A stretch of DNA of 64,000 nucleotides from Strix aluco. Its lineage: Eukaryota; Chordata; Aves; Strigiformes; Strigidae. The notes below the pieces were generated by a model, which ran no database searches, was not told the DNA's origin, and saw nothing but the letters and a program-made list of their open reading frames with translations. Positions 23,716-35,195 of the stretch are shown here, piece after piece. Where the stretch lies: the NCBI RefSeq assembly GCF_031877795.1, contig NC_133933.1, forward strand, positions 635,001 to 699,000. The letters run 5' to 3'. A program made the position numbers and the translations under genes. The stretch's first letter is position 1. The number at the start of each line of letters is the position of its first letter.

Positions 23716-23910
23716 GTGTTAAGTTTATATTGTATAATCTGGTGTGAAAAAAATACCATCTTGGGGTATTAGATGTTTTAACAGAGTATCTTTCAATGGT
23801 GTTAAGTTTATATTGTATAATATAAAGAAAAAAATGAGAAAGAAAAAAGTGAGAAAAAAACCCAACCCTGTCTTTGGGGTATTAGATGTTTTAACAGAAT
23901 ATTCTTTACA
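23716..23910 (+). repeat. Imperfect tandem duplication with purine-rich insert
   Basis: GTGTTAAGTTTATATTGTAT (23716-23735, then AAT) recurs at 23799. TTGGGGTATTAGATGTTTTA (starting 23761) recurs at 23874. The two halves keep their order, so a unit of about 83 bp was duplicated, and a purine-rich run of about 50 bp (AAAGAAAAAAATGAG and similar) now separates the halves of the second copy. Confidence 0.8.
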
Positions 23911-25464
23911 AGACAAGACATGTTTGCAATCTACCACTAATTAACCACTAAGTAGAGAAGGTGTTATTTAAAGGATGTTAGAGTCTTTATTAATAAAATG
24001 GACAAACCTGGAACTTTCTGTGCATGGTACTGACCTTGAAGGTTTAAACTTCAAAGAACATTATTAGGAAATAACAAATTAACTTAAAGTTCTAAAATAT
24101 TTGTCAGTACACACAGAACAGAGATGTTTAGATTGTGTACCCGTACCCATTTATCCCCAGCTACATGTTGCTTTCTTTTTATTATTTTTACCTAGAAAAA
24201 AAATCAACTTGCCTACACTACAGAAAACGCATTTGATTGTCTACGTTTTTAGTTGCATTTTCAGAGTCTCCTCCCCTTGGGAGATGATGGAGCCCGCTGG
24301 TAATGGCCCCATGACCATGGGCACATGCCTTGCCCATTTTTAGAGCCCCCCAGAAGGGGCAGGACACCCGGAGTCACCAGCCAGCCACAGGCTGGGGGGA
24401 CCCTGGTGCCAGCCTCGCCCCGGCAGCGTTGCTCCAGGGAGTAACGTTACTGCGGGCTCCTGACCCAGTGTCGTGTGTCTTGGGGACAGCTCCTCTCTCC
24501 CACCTAAATGAATAAAATCCCTCCCAACATTGTGTGTTGAAGACAGAAGTGGCAGAAACTGTGCAGTCCAATAAACATACTGTGGTAACGAGTACCCCCA
24601 CAACACCCAAAGAGGGGAGAGGTGAAAGTGAGGGACAAAATGTGAAGATGATGGGGAAAAAGGCTTTTGAATGGAGCCTAACGAAAAGGTCCCGTACAAA
24701 CTATGGCAAAAGGCAAGTGGTAGTGTCAACACAACTTGGGACAGAATGGAAATAAAGATTACAGAAGAGTGAAGAAAAAACCCCACAAAAGGCCTTGCCA
24801 TCTTGGATGGCTGTTTGCTGCTGCACCATGCTACAGGAGGCAAAGCGAACTGAGAAAGGGAAACACTTCGTAAAAACACAAGGCAGAAACCAGTCAATCT
24901 GACTGGGTTCCATTCTACACGGCCAAGACAGTTCTGCGAGCTGAGAACATCATTAACATGGGTTGGGTTTTTTCCCCCGTAAGGAAATCTTCTAATTCTA
25001 CAGAATGAACAGCTGCCATTAACAGAGTAAGGAAAAGCATCTTCTAGGGCAAGGCAAGTTACTTCACAAACATCCTTACCATGGTTTCCTTGATTTCTGA
25101 AGGATCTGGCCGCTGTTCTGAGGGGTGAACTTGACAGAATACTTCATACACAGCAGTTTAAATCCTCCCCTCCACCTTCAAAAGACATGAACCAACCCCC
25201 CCATCTATCACGGCAGTCATCTCAAACGGGAAAGAAGTGACCTAAAAATGTTGAAGCTCTAGGGAGAGTCACTAGAAAGATGTCCAGATACATGTGATTT
25301 TACATTTGTTAAGTGAAAGACTGAAAGGAACATCTGGTATTTGGGAATATTGGGTTGATTAATGAACTCTGGATTGACAAATGCATTACTAAATTAGCTA
25401 GATATTAAGATACAGTCTTATGTGTCTCTAAAAGTAAAATTTATCTTACCCTCACAGCCTGTCA

Positions 25465-25485
25465 CTCTCTCTCTCTCTCTCTCTC
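25465..25485 (+). repeat. CT dinucleotide microsatellite
   Basis: About ten CT units in a row, followed by CCCC. Simple sequence in the convergent spacer. Confidence 0.9.
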
Positions 25486-28400
25486 CCCTTTAGGGTTTCT
25501 TCTTTGTGGTACCCCAAAATCCTTTAGCACTTAAATATTAAATTTGACTCGTCAAGGTTTTTTTAATCCAGAAAGCTCTAAATGTGAAAAATTGAGACAT
25601 GTGCACAATAGCAGTTTACTATGCTTCACAAATCTTTATCTCTAAAATTTAACTACCTCTGTCCTCCCAAGAGATACTGAGACTTGTCTCAGCAAAAATA
25701 ACCACCAAGCAAAATCAAAGCTTTAAATACTACATCTGGCAAATCTATAATGATTTCTTTTTCTATTTACTTATGAAATTAGTGTCTTTTTTTTAAAATA
25801 ATATCAAAATAGCATATAGTTAAAAGGTACACTGGCCTACACAAATAAACAACACAAAAACTACACACTGTCCAGAAAAATTCTGCTACAGTTTTATCAT
25901 TTTCCTTCCAGAAGAAATACTCACTGAACACATCACCAACTGACCACAACGCCATTACTTCACACCAATATCCTTCCAGTAACATCAGTTTCCAGCAAAA
26001 AGTGTGTATAAATGTACACACAAAATAAGAATAAAAATTATTTGGTTTGGCATTTTAATAACATCATTAATAAATGTATACAATGGCAAACATTAAAAAA
26101 AAATCAATATGTAAAGGAAATTACAGTTTTAAATAAGAGCTTTTTGAGTTTTGTTTCACACCTAGGTACATTCCTTTAAGGCAGTTTTATTAATATCAAA
26201 GCATTATTTACATATACATTATCATCTAACTCTAAAAATCATACATGAGCTCCTTTGTTGAGGCTGCATCATGTCTTGGGAAAAAGTTTAGAAATAATAC
26301 GTGTTGGGGATGTTACTAAACCCTCAGCAGACTATCAGAAAAGTAAATTCAAATTATACATTGTGTAGTACTACAACCTCTTCTGTAATCTTGAACTAGC
26401 AGTGACAGATTTGGCAACTCTTGGGGTAAAAAGCTGTGTACTCTCCTTGTACGCTGTCCAACCGCTGCCGTGTTCCTCCCCTGGGAGTCTGTGTTTGAGA
26501 AAACGTCAAGTGGGTCCCAAATTAAATTTCCGGTTTTATTTTATTTTAAGGGCACAGACTGAAAAGATTAAGAAAGGAAAACAATAATTTAAGAATCATC
26601 AGAGCACGGAGAACATCCTGACTGCTCTTCTGCTCTGAAACTTCTTTGCAAAAGAAGGTGCTCACAGAAGTAGCTTCTGATCTTAAATGCAAACCCTGTC
26701 TGTGATCGCACAGATGCTTTAAGAAGACGTAATAATACGCAAAAAGCAAGCATAGAAGTTGTGCTGGGTGATCTTGGCCAACTTAACGAACACAGAAAGG
26801 AGCTGAGCTAACAACTGAAACGTCAGGAGATGTCCATGCGACGGAAGCGACGCGGCGCGTGTGGCGAGGGCAGCTTACACGTGCCCAGCAGCACTCCTGG
26901 CCACGCGGCCACGGCGATACGCCACTCCTGCCTAACTCCCAGGGCCTCGGAGAGTCTACCCAAACACACACAACTGCTCGGGTTCTCGGAATACAAACAC
27001 CATTTGGCACTACAGTTTAAATCTGTTAATTCAAGACACGTACGTTCTTCTAAGAATAGGAAGGCTACTAAAGGGCTAGTGTTTGATAGCCTGAAATGCA
27101 TCGGCCCTCTGTTTCAGAGCGAGCTAGGAGAATCCAGTCACAATCAGACCCTGAAATGAGCTTGAAAAAACCATCGTTTAGAGTCAAGAGATTATGTTCC
27201 TAACATTTATGGTATTTCATTCTCTCTCATAACAGCTATGCCTTTAGTAAGTGCTACCGGCATTCTAGACCGCGTACCTTTGCTTATGAATTCTGAAAAG
27301 GCAACTCTTCCTTCAGCCTGTGGCTCTGCCTACCTTGCAGCACCGAGTGGCACAGAAACCAAGCAATTCTTACTGCTTAGAGCGCTCTCCTCCCGGAGCA
27401 CACCAGGGCTCGGGCTGTCTCACCTGGTATTGGGGGAGAAACTCGGCTGCCCCCCGAGCTCCGAGTGCACGCAGGAACACCCCAATTACCTGGACACAGG
27501 CCCTGAGCAACAGCACCTCCCCAGCCACTGCCATCCATCCCATCCGCCCCGCTGGTAACATCTCACAGCTCTCACTGCACGGCTTGGAACGCCCCGAATC
27601 CTCCTCAAAAACATCACGCGATGCCCCAAATCCTTCACAAAACCATCACGGGATCAGTTACAATATGGGAAATTATTCCACGTAGGCACCAACTGAGCTC
27701 TGGCGGCCTACAAAAGCATCGTGGAGCTGGATTTCAGGAGTGCTCTGGGCTTCAGATCACTCCTGGGACTGCTCATCTGTGTTGATACTCTGCAAAACTC
27801 ACCATGCGGCCACTGAAATCCGTGAACATCCTGACACTGAGAATAAGGGACCACAAATGGATGCTAGTGGGACGCTAGTAATCAAAAAACGCCAATGATT
27901 TTAATGAAATATCAGAAATGTCTTCAGAGGAAGACTGGAAATTCTGTATGGTGGAAAGCTGCAAAATTGGTCCTATTTTCACTCAAAAAAACCCTCAAAA
28001 ATGTTTAAATTCTATGTGAAAACAATCCCAGGCTGAACCAAGTATTTTTACTGTAAAACCAAAATAATCTGTTTAGATCTAGATTTTTTAGCACATTTTA
28101 CCACAACAAATATTTCAGAAGGAAGTCACTTTAAGGAAAAAACAACAACAAAAAATTCCCCTTCTAAATCTTATTCAACTTTCCTCTTTTCTTCCTGTTT
28201 TTGACAAAATTTCAGTAAAAATCAAAAGATGACTTGCCAGTATGCTTTGGATCTGCTGAACGGCATTCTCCCTCCAGTGCAAGATGATTCTGTTGCACCT
28301 GTCCCTGACAGCTGGAGAGTTTAGACACGACAAAGCCTGTAAAAGCTGTTTGGGAGCTGAGGAAGCTGTAGCAGCTCTCCCAGTGTCAGCAGCAGCGGGC

Positions 28401-31400
28401 CCCACGTAGAGGCAGCCCGCCACCTCCTTCTGCTGACACCTCAGCCTTGCCTTCACTTACGCCACTGGAGATAGCTGGGGGGGAAGTCACCTATGTGAGT
28501 GCTGGCAGATGGGACACGAGGAGGTTACCCACTGAACCACCCCTTAGAACAGGAATATAAACGCGCTTACCCGTTTGTAATAAAACACGAATGTGGTAAC
28601 TCATTTGGGATCTGCTTGTAAGTTCGTGTACGCTTCCTCTGAGCTCTCTGCAAATGCTTTCACAACAACAAATGTATGCAACCACTGAATGTACCAATAA
28701 CACTTGTTGACTTTAATATAAATCAATAATGAACAAAATGTATCTTACTAGTAAAAGATAACCTTAAGGGGAACCGATTGTAAAATGCATATGATATTAT
28801 TTACATTTCTTTTTGCCATCAAGAAACCTCCTAAGCCACAATCAGCTCATGTCAACAGACAAACAATAAAAAAAATTAGTCAATACACAAACATCGTAAG
28901 ACAGTCTTATCCTGGAAATGCCATTTGTTGAAAACAGCCTTATATTAAAATAAAAGTTATAGAAAACTCATACCTGACGATTTCCTGCCAGAAACATCTG
29001 AACATATATATGCAGAATAACTTGGGAATGTGAAAAAAACAAACGACAAACAATTTCTATATAATACCATTATCCCATGACTCCCACTTTTGTTAGTTAT
29101 TGAACTTTTTCATGTATGTAAACAGATTTTTCTCTCGCAGTATGCAACAAAAATCAGCATAGACTTTAAGAGCAATTTCATGCAGATTATGCTAACCAAA
29201 TAAGGCAGTGAAGTGCCAGTAAGCTGTGAGGTTTTTGTATCTGTATATACAGTAAATTTCAACAAAATACTACAGCATTTACTTTAGATTTACAGAAGTA
29301 AATATAAACTGCTAGTTATGGGGTTTTTTAGCTAACTATTAGCAGAAGCTTAAGCAAATCAGTGGCTAATTTCAGAAACAGAAGATGAAAGAAGTTTTGT
29401 TTTTTTTTTCCCTGGAGTAATTCTTGAGACCTTAAAATTCTTGGTCCTTAGGGAGATGAGAACTGTCCTTTATTCAGTAGATCTTAACAGTGCAATGTGC
29501 AATAATTCCTAAGACCATCTACAAATTTTCGGCAGTAGACTCCAGTAGAGCTCCTTGATTCAAGGAAGGAAGGAAGGTAGGTAGGTTTTTATTTCTTGCC
29601 TGCTCTAGTCACGAAGAATGTAAAAAATTCCCTTAATTTTTATTAATGATTCCTACAGTCGCTGTCTTGTTACTTCAGATATAAAGGCTTCATACTGAGA
29701 TACTGAAGGACACTTTTCTCTCTGTGTACAGTTGAAAGGTAGAAAGAGAAAAGAACGTAAGAAAAGCTTAAAGTGTAGAAGTATAAAATACAGAGTTAAG
29801 TCACTAACAGAACTAACAGCACTAATAGCATGCATCAAAGATGTTTTAATGAAGTCAAGAGAAGGACAGAATGCCAGAGACAAGCTTTATACAAAGGCAG
29901 TTTCCTTGTCGTATAGACTACTTCGTTTTGTTAAACTATTCTTTCAGATTTATCTGTCCCTTTCTAAGAACTGACTTCAATATTACTTCTTAGTGTGATT
30001 TCTTTGAACTTTCAGGAGATGAGAAAAATAAATTGTCGTTTTTACAGGCAAAAGACTAAATGGGATGAAGTTCCCTGCGTACACAGGCAAAATAACTGCT
30101 GAAAAACAACCTGTTCTGGCTTAACTAATAAGCAAGACAGAAGCCAGTTAAGCAAGCAGTATTTACATCTGGTTAATGCAATGTGCACTTGTTCTTATAT
30201 GTAATGCTGTTAGTTATTTGTAAATGAAATTAATCTCATTTACATTTTGGGCAGGAAACTCACCACTTGGCCCACATCTCATGTAGTGGGCAATAGAATT
30301 AGGAGCTTTGTTGCTCCCTAGACCTGCTTTTTGAATTTCTGCTTTCTGGGATAGCTTCCACATCTGCAGAGAAAAGCATTTCATGTTATTCATTGTGTTC
30401 ATCAGGACATGAAAAAAAACCCCTCATGCATTAAAATACATTCTACTTATTAGTAGAGCAAAAGGATATAATAAACATTTTTTTTTTTTTTTTAAGAGGA
30501 AAGGACAGAGGAGAGGGATAGAAGAAACCCACTGGAAGTGCCTATTCAACTGCACTCATTAAAATTCCTCTTAGCATTTAGAATAACCAGGTATTACTTT
30601 CAAAGCCACAATCAGATAGACTTAACTTTTAGATAAACTAATCCTAAATTTCTGCCTGCGTGAAAAGGAAAAAAAATAAAAAATCAGATGTAATCATGAC
30701 TGAATGAACCTAGCACAGAACTTAACTCATCTTTGCATTTCTACCTGCTACACATCGACAGAAACGTTCACATTCAGTTCTGCAAAACAGAAAATGATCT
30801 TGCATGCAACAGCTCGAACGTGCAAAATGCAGTATCTCCATTTGCTGTTCACTTAAAGCAAAGCATCAAGCAAACCTTCAACTGCAAGCAAATTATTGAG
30901 CCTGAACAACAAAACCTTTTTTGGCTGGCAGCCACATATTTAGTGTTTATAATTACCATGCAAAGCCCTAATATAGCATTTTTTAAAGGCAGCAGGGACC
31001 AAGGAATGAGCAAGTGCATCTGAATGGCCCAGGAGCGGTGGTGACTGGGTCTGGAAGGCACTTCATGGATCCTTCCACTAGTTGAGCACAGACGGAAAGA
31101 GACATCCATTATGTATCTATTGTTAAAGCATAAAGTCCAAAAAATGGAGGAAAAAATAATCCTTCTGTACATGAAAACGTTTGTTGTCTTTCATATGTAC
31201 TAAACAAATGTTGACAACTCATTTTTCAGTCACATTAAGAAGTCTCTAGCAGCATGCTTTCACTGCTGCACCTGAACTCAATGGAGCAAAAAGAGGAGCA
31301 CAAAAAGTTATCATCCTCATCACTAAAATGCAATTCATTACAAATGTATAAAGCCATGCAAAATAGTAGCTTGAGCTGGACAAGGTTACTCTAGAACTCC

Positions 31401-32696
31401 CCCAGAGGATCTGAGACACTAGTGTTCAAAGACACTAACACACTCCGTTATTCTGAAGCCCTTTGTGTTTAGGAGAGAAGCTGATTTAATGCTGTTGTCC
31501 CCCTGCCCCAAAGGAGTAAGGTAAAACACAGGCTAAAAAGGCATTAAATATCAGGCATAAATATTCACTGTCAGATTTGGTTTGCACGTGAAAGCTCAGT
31601 GCTGTGAAAAGAAATGAAACAATGCCAACTCAAGTGCCCCACGGGCAGTGGCTGGAAAAAATGTACTTTGTTGCCTTGTGAGTGAGCTTTAACTTCACCC
31701 CACAGGCTTAACCTTTAAAATTTATTTTTAGGCATTGGCCTTGCTCATGATTACAATCAGGGTTCAGTGGTCATGCTGGAGAGTTCGTAATAAACATATC
31801 TGGAGACAATACTGGTATTTTTTTGTTGCTGTGACAGTCTAAGGACCTAATCAAGACAAGGCTGGCAAATGAGATAACAGCATGCCTGAAAGCTTATCCC
31901 ATTTCTCCAACGAGAGCAGGTGATCTAAACAGAAGATACTACCTCTAGCAACAAACCTTGTTCTGCTCACAACAAGCAGTCTCACTGCAAGACACAGGCT
32001 TGCAATCAATTAAGAAAACTACAGATACTGGTAGCACAGGGTGAGTTCATAACAAGTACTATCAGAGCTAAGAAGATTTTCTCTCCAATTCCTTATATAA
32101 CTTGCCAAATGTATTATGCACATCACTTCAGCTAACAGCACTGTTCAACTCAAAGCTAATTCAAACACACCTATAGATGAACAGAAACGAAGCCAAATGC
32201 CATGACCCAAGATCAGAACAGTGATCTCGCTGTGTGAGAGTAAACGTCTGTGAAATTAAGATTGTATTTCAGATTTGGATTTTTTTCCAAACGAGACAAA
32301 TTCTAGAGGGGATACAGCACTGACAACACGCTGTGAACAACACTGAAGAGAAGGGAGCAATTTATCAGCCCAATCATAACGGATGCCTGCACGCATGCTA
32401 AAGGATGGCTGCTTTGCATTTTGAAATGGCAATTTTACCCTGCACAGAATGGCTCTGAGACATCCAATCGTCTCCTCTTGTTCCTTTTCCCCACCTTCAA
32501 ACGTAGCTGGAGCTCTGCAAAGAGCTATCTCCGCAGTTTATTACCAACTCTCCTGTATGAAATGGAGCCCTTGCAGACTAAGCTACGGGACGTCTGCTGC
32601 TCTTCCCTGAGGAGCTGTGTGTCCGCAGCACTTCTGCCCCCTCCTACTCACTGAGGAACTAAAGCGCACCCCACACAGCAGCACCACGACAGCCAC

Positions 32697-32766
32697 CGAA
32701 CTGCCAGCAAAGTAAATTCAACTGTAAAAATCGAACTGCCAGCAAAGTAAATTCAACTGTAAAAAT
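32697..32766 (+). repeat. Perfect 35-bp tandem duplication
   Basis: A 35-bp unit beginning CGAACTGCCAGCAAAGTAAA occurs twice with no mismatch (32697-32731 and 32732-32766). A perfect copy of this length suggests a recent duplication or a polymorphic two-repeat minisatellite. It lies downstream of CCDC88A, possibly in its 3' UTR. Confidence 0.93.
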
Positions 32767-34172
32767 CAGAAGATGACATTCATTATTTTTAATATATAGT
32801 TTGAATTATATATATTTTTTCCTCTAGATATATTTTATTCAGGTTTTTTTACAGCGTATGTAATTTTGGCCTACAGTAAGTGTCAGTAACTATTTCCTCT
32901 TGCAAAAAATTGCTCATGTCTAAAGCCTCATGTAACTAGTTTAAGTAAGATACAATTTTAAACTCTGTTTATATTTATGATTAAGAAGCTTCAGGAAATG
33001 GCAGAGCCTGTGTTCTATTAAGTAATGACTTTTCAACATTCCTCTTTGATCATCTGGAATTTCATGAGTTATTGGCTTAAGCATTCCAGTTTGCAAGCAA
33101 GGTGTTTTTGTTGTTTGGGGTTTTTTGTTTGTTTGGGTTTTTTTAAAGTGTGTTAATTTAACATTTTCCTGTTATTTTTGTTACACACCTTGTTTTCTAT
33201 TATATTAGTGTTACTTCTATTAAGAAGAAAAAATGAATTTCCACCATCATCAGTACAGGTTTTTATTACCATACATCACAAGGAGTCTCATGTAACTCTG
33301 TTATTTGACTCCTAATAAGACCATACACTTCACCACATTTGTACACCAGACGTGGAAACACAAAGCATGCAAAAGGGAAAAGGTGGAAAGGGTCATTTTT
33401 TCATTACAAGTGCTGCACATCATGTGACTACTTATTACCTCTTCATAAGAATTATCATTTATGTTTAGGATTATGAATGGCCTTTGTATTTATTAATGGT
33501 CAAATATTTTAATAACTGTGAACAGTAGTTCATATTTATCGTGCAAGCTAGAGGCACTGAATTACTGGGCTCTAAGCTGTTCCTTGTGCAAAGTGCATTT
33601 ATGGCAGGACATGGCATAAATGACAAGGGCAAGACACTGAAATCTCCCTAAACGCTTCATAAGTATCTCGTTTGTGAAAGAAGAGGGGAAAAAAGTATTT
33701 TTACCCCAAGTACATAATCAATGTGTTACTGATTCATCTGAAAGCACGAGCACAACTGAAAAATACTGTCTTTGTACCAGAAGTGCTGTTGTTCACTGTG
33801 CCATTTCTGGCAATGCAGCATGCGACTGGTTTGACATGCATTCAGTAACGTACAGCAAAATACCAAAATATTTGTAATGCGTGACAAATAACAACATAGC
33901 TGGCATTATAAAGACTTTTAAAGGCATGCAAAATATATACAGTGCAATTAATGTTTCATGCAAACTTTGGTGAGGTTACAATTTTACATTCAGACATGCT
34001 GGAGTAAACAACTGAACCCTATGCCATTGTTCTTAGAAAACCACAAGCCACAGATCTAACAGGGAATTCTTTTTTCATTGTAGTGAAATTTTCTCTAAAC
34101 CCAGTGGACACTGAGAAGAACACTTACATGTCACGTTAGACTATACGTGTATATATATATAATACAACTTCC

Positions 34173-35195
34173 TTATACACAACCATACTCATACCACACA
34201 GTTTTATTATCTTCAGAAACCAGCAGTGGGGCTTCAGCCTCACTAGTGTTCACACAGGTGGTAGGACCCAATTCACTAGTCAGAACTGCCCGCAGGTCAC
34301 TACGATCAGATTTCTGATTAGCAGAAGGCTGTTCTTGGTTTCTCGGTACTGGTCTAAATGCTGACAGATTTGCCTGATCAGTTGTTTTGGATATAGATCT
34401 TGGAGGCAATCCACTTATATTACTAACTAATTCGGTGTTAAGGGATAAAAATGGCTGAGCCACAGTAAATGACCCTGTGCTGTCATTACCAGATATACTG
34501 ACTTTATCATTAAACACACTCGTGCTTAGCAAAGTTCTCTCACGAAAATTTGACCTTTCCATCCTTGAGGTCTTAGGCACATCAGAGTTACAGCCTAAAA
34601 GATGTGGTTTAACTGCCTTAGCTGCATCGCTCTGTGGAACACAATCTACTCTGTAAGCCACACAGTGACAAAAATTAGAGGGTAACTGGTGTGCTGAGTA
34701 CTCACTAGAGGCTGCTGGAACACTTCTGTCAGCGGTGGGTGGTGCTGGATCAACTGATACAGGTTGCCTACTGTCCTTAGACAAAAAATCGTGGATGCTT
34801 GTCCTTCGAGTAGTTCCTTCTGCCGTAGAAATCACGCTGCTTGCACGAGGTAAGGTAGCATAAGGATTGCAATCTCTTGATTGTCGCTGTGATACAGTTG
34901 CCTGTATCTTTTCTTTAACGGATTTGGCCTTCCCTTGAGTGCCCGATGTAAATTTTATTGGAGAGCTAGTAAAGTAGGTATCTTCAGTTTTACGAAGGCT
35001 GGGCCTTACAAGTTGTTCTGGTTTAACGGATCGTCCATCTGAGAAATCAACTGTGTTTTTCACACTTAAGGATCTCACAATACCACAACCAGCAGATGGC
35101 TGTTTTCTTAGCTTTTCCCTTCCTGTCAGCTCCACAGACTCAGATAAGCTTTTCATGACTTCATCTAAAAGATTCTCTTCACTTGCAGATTTCAT
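34173..35195 (-). CDS. CCDC88A: CCDC88A terminal exon with extended tail ending in GCV
   Basis: A 1,023-nt last coding exon after acceptor TTTTGACAG. Its first half matches human ([45 protein letters not shown]). After [12 protein letters not shown] it runs about 190 further residues and ends [10 protein letters not shown]. Human girdin, as I remember it, ends about 165 residues earlier with RSREQQSS. The final YGCV is the PDZ ligand known from the paralogue Daple (CCDC88C), where it binds Dishevelled. So the tail may be the ancestral form. Identity as CCDC88A, not CCDC88C, rests on the rest of the exons and on synteny. Confidence 0.93.
   Translation of the reverse strand: MKSASEENLLDEVMKSLSESVELTGREKLRKQPSAGCGIVRSLSVKNTVDFSDGRSVKPEQLVRPSLRKTEDTYFTSSPIKFTSGTQGKAKSVKEKIQATVSQRQSRDCNPYATLPRASSVISTAEGTTRRTSIHDFLSKDSRQPVSVDPAPPTADRSVPAASSEYSAHQLPSNFCHCVAYRVDCVPQSDAAKAVKPHLLGCNSDVPKTSRMERSNFRERTLLSTSVFNDKVSISGNDSTGSFTVAQPFLSLNTELVSNISGLPPRSISKTTDQANLSAFRPVPRNQEQPSANQKSDRSDLRAVLTSELGPTTCVNTSEAEAPLLVSEDNKTVWYEYGCV

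Larger units (their letters stand above)
23911..34172. other. Ten-kilobase AT-rich region; probable CCDC88A 3' UTR on its right side
   Basis: No coding exon, RNA gene or recognised transposon is seen. CCDC88A ends at 34173 on the minus strand and its mRNA has a 3' UTR of a few kilobases in mammals, so the right part (perhaps 30-34 kb) is likely transcribed UTR. Several minus-strand AATAAA candidates exist (for example near 33,257, 33,487 and 32,835), and none can be preferred by eye. The left part is the convergent spacer with PRORSD1. A GC-richer block lies at 24.28-24.52 kb and a CT microsatellite at 25.47 kb. Confidence 0.4.

Noticed and set aside
24340-24897. A 185-codon minus-strand open frame
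   Set aside because: Composition is unlike a globular protein, no start context or homolog, and it overlaps the GC-rich island discussed separately.
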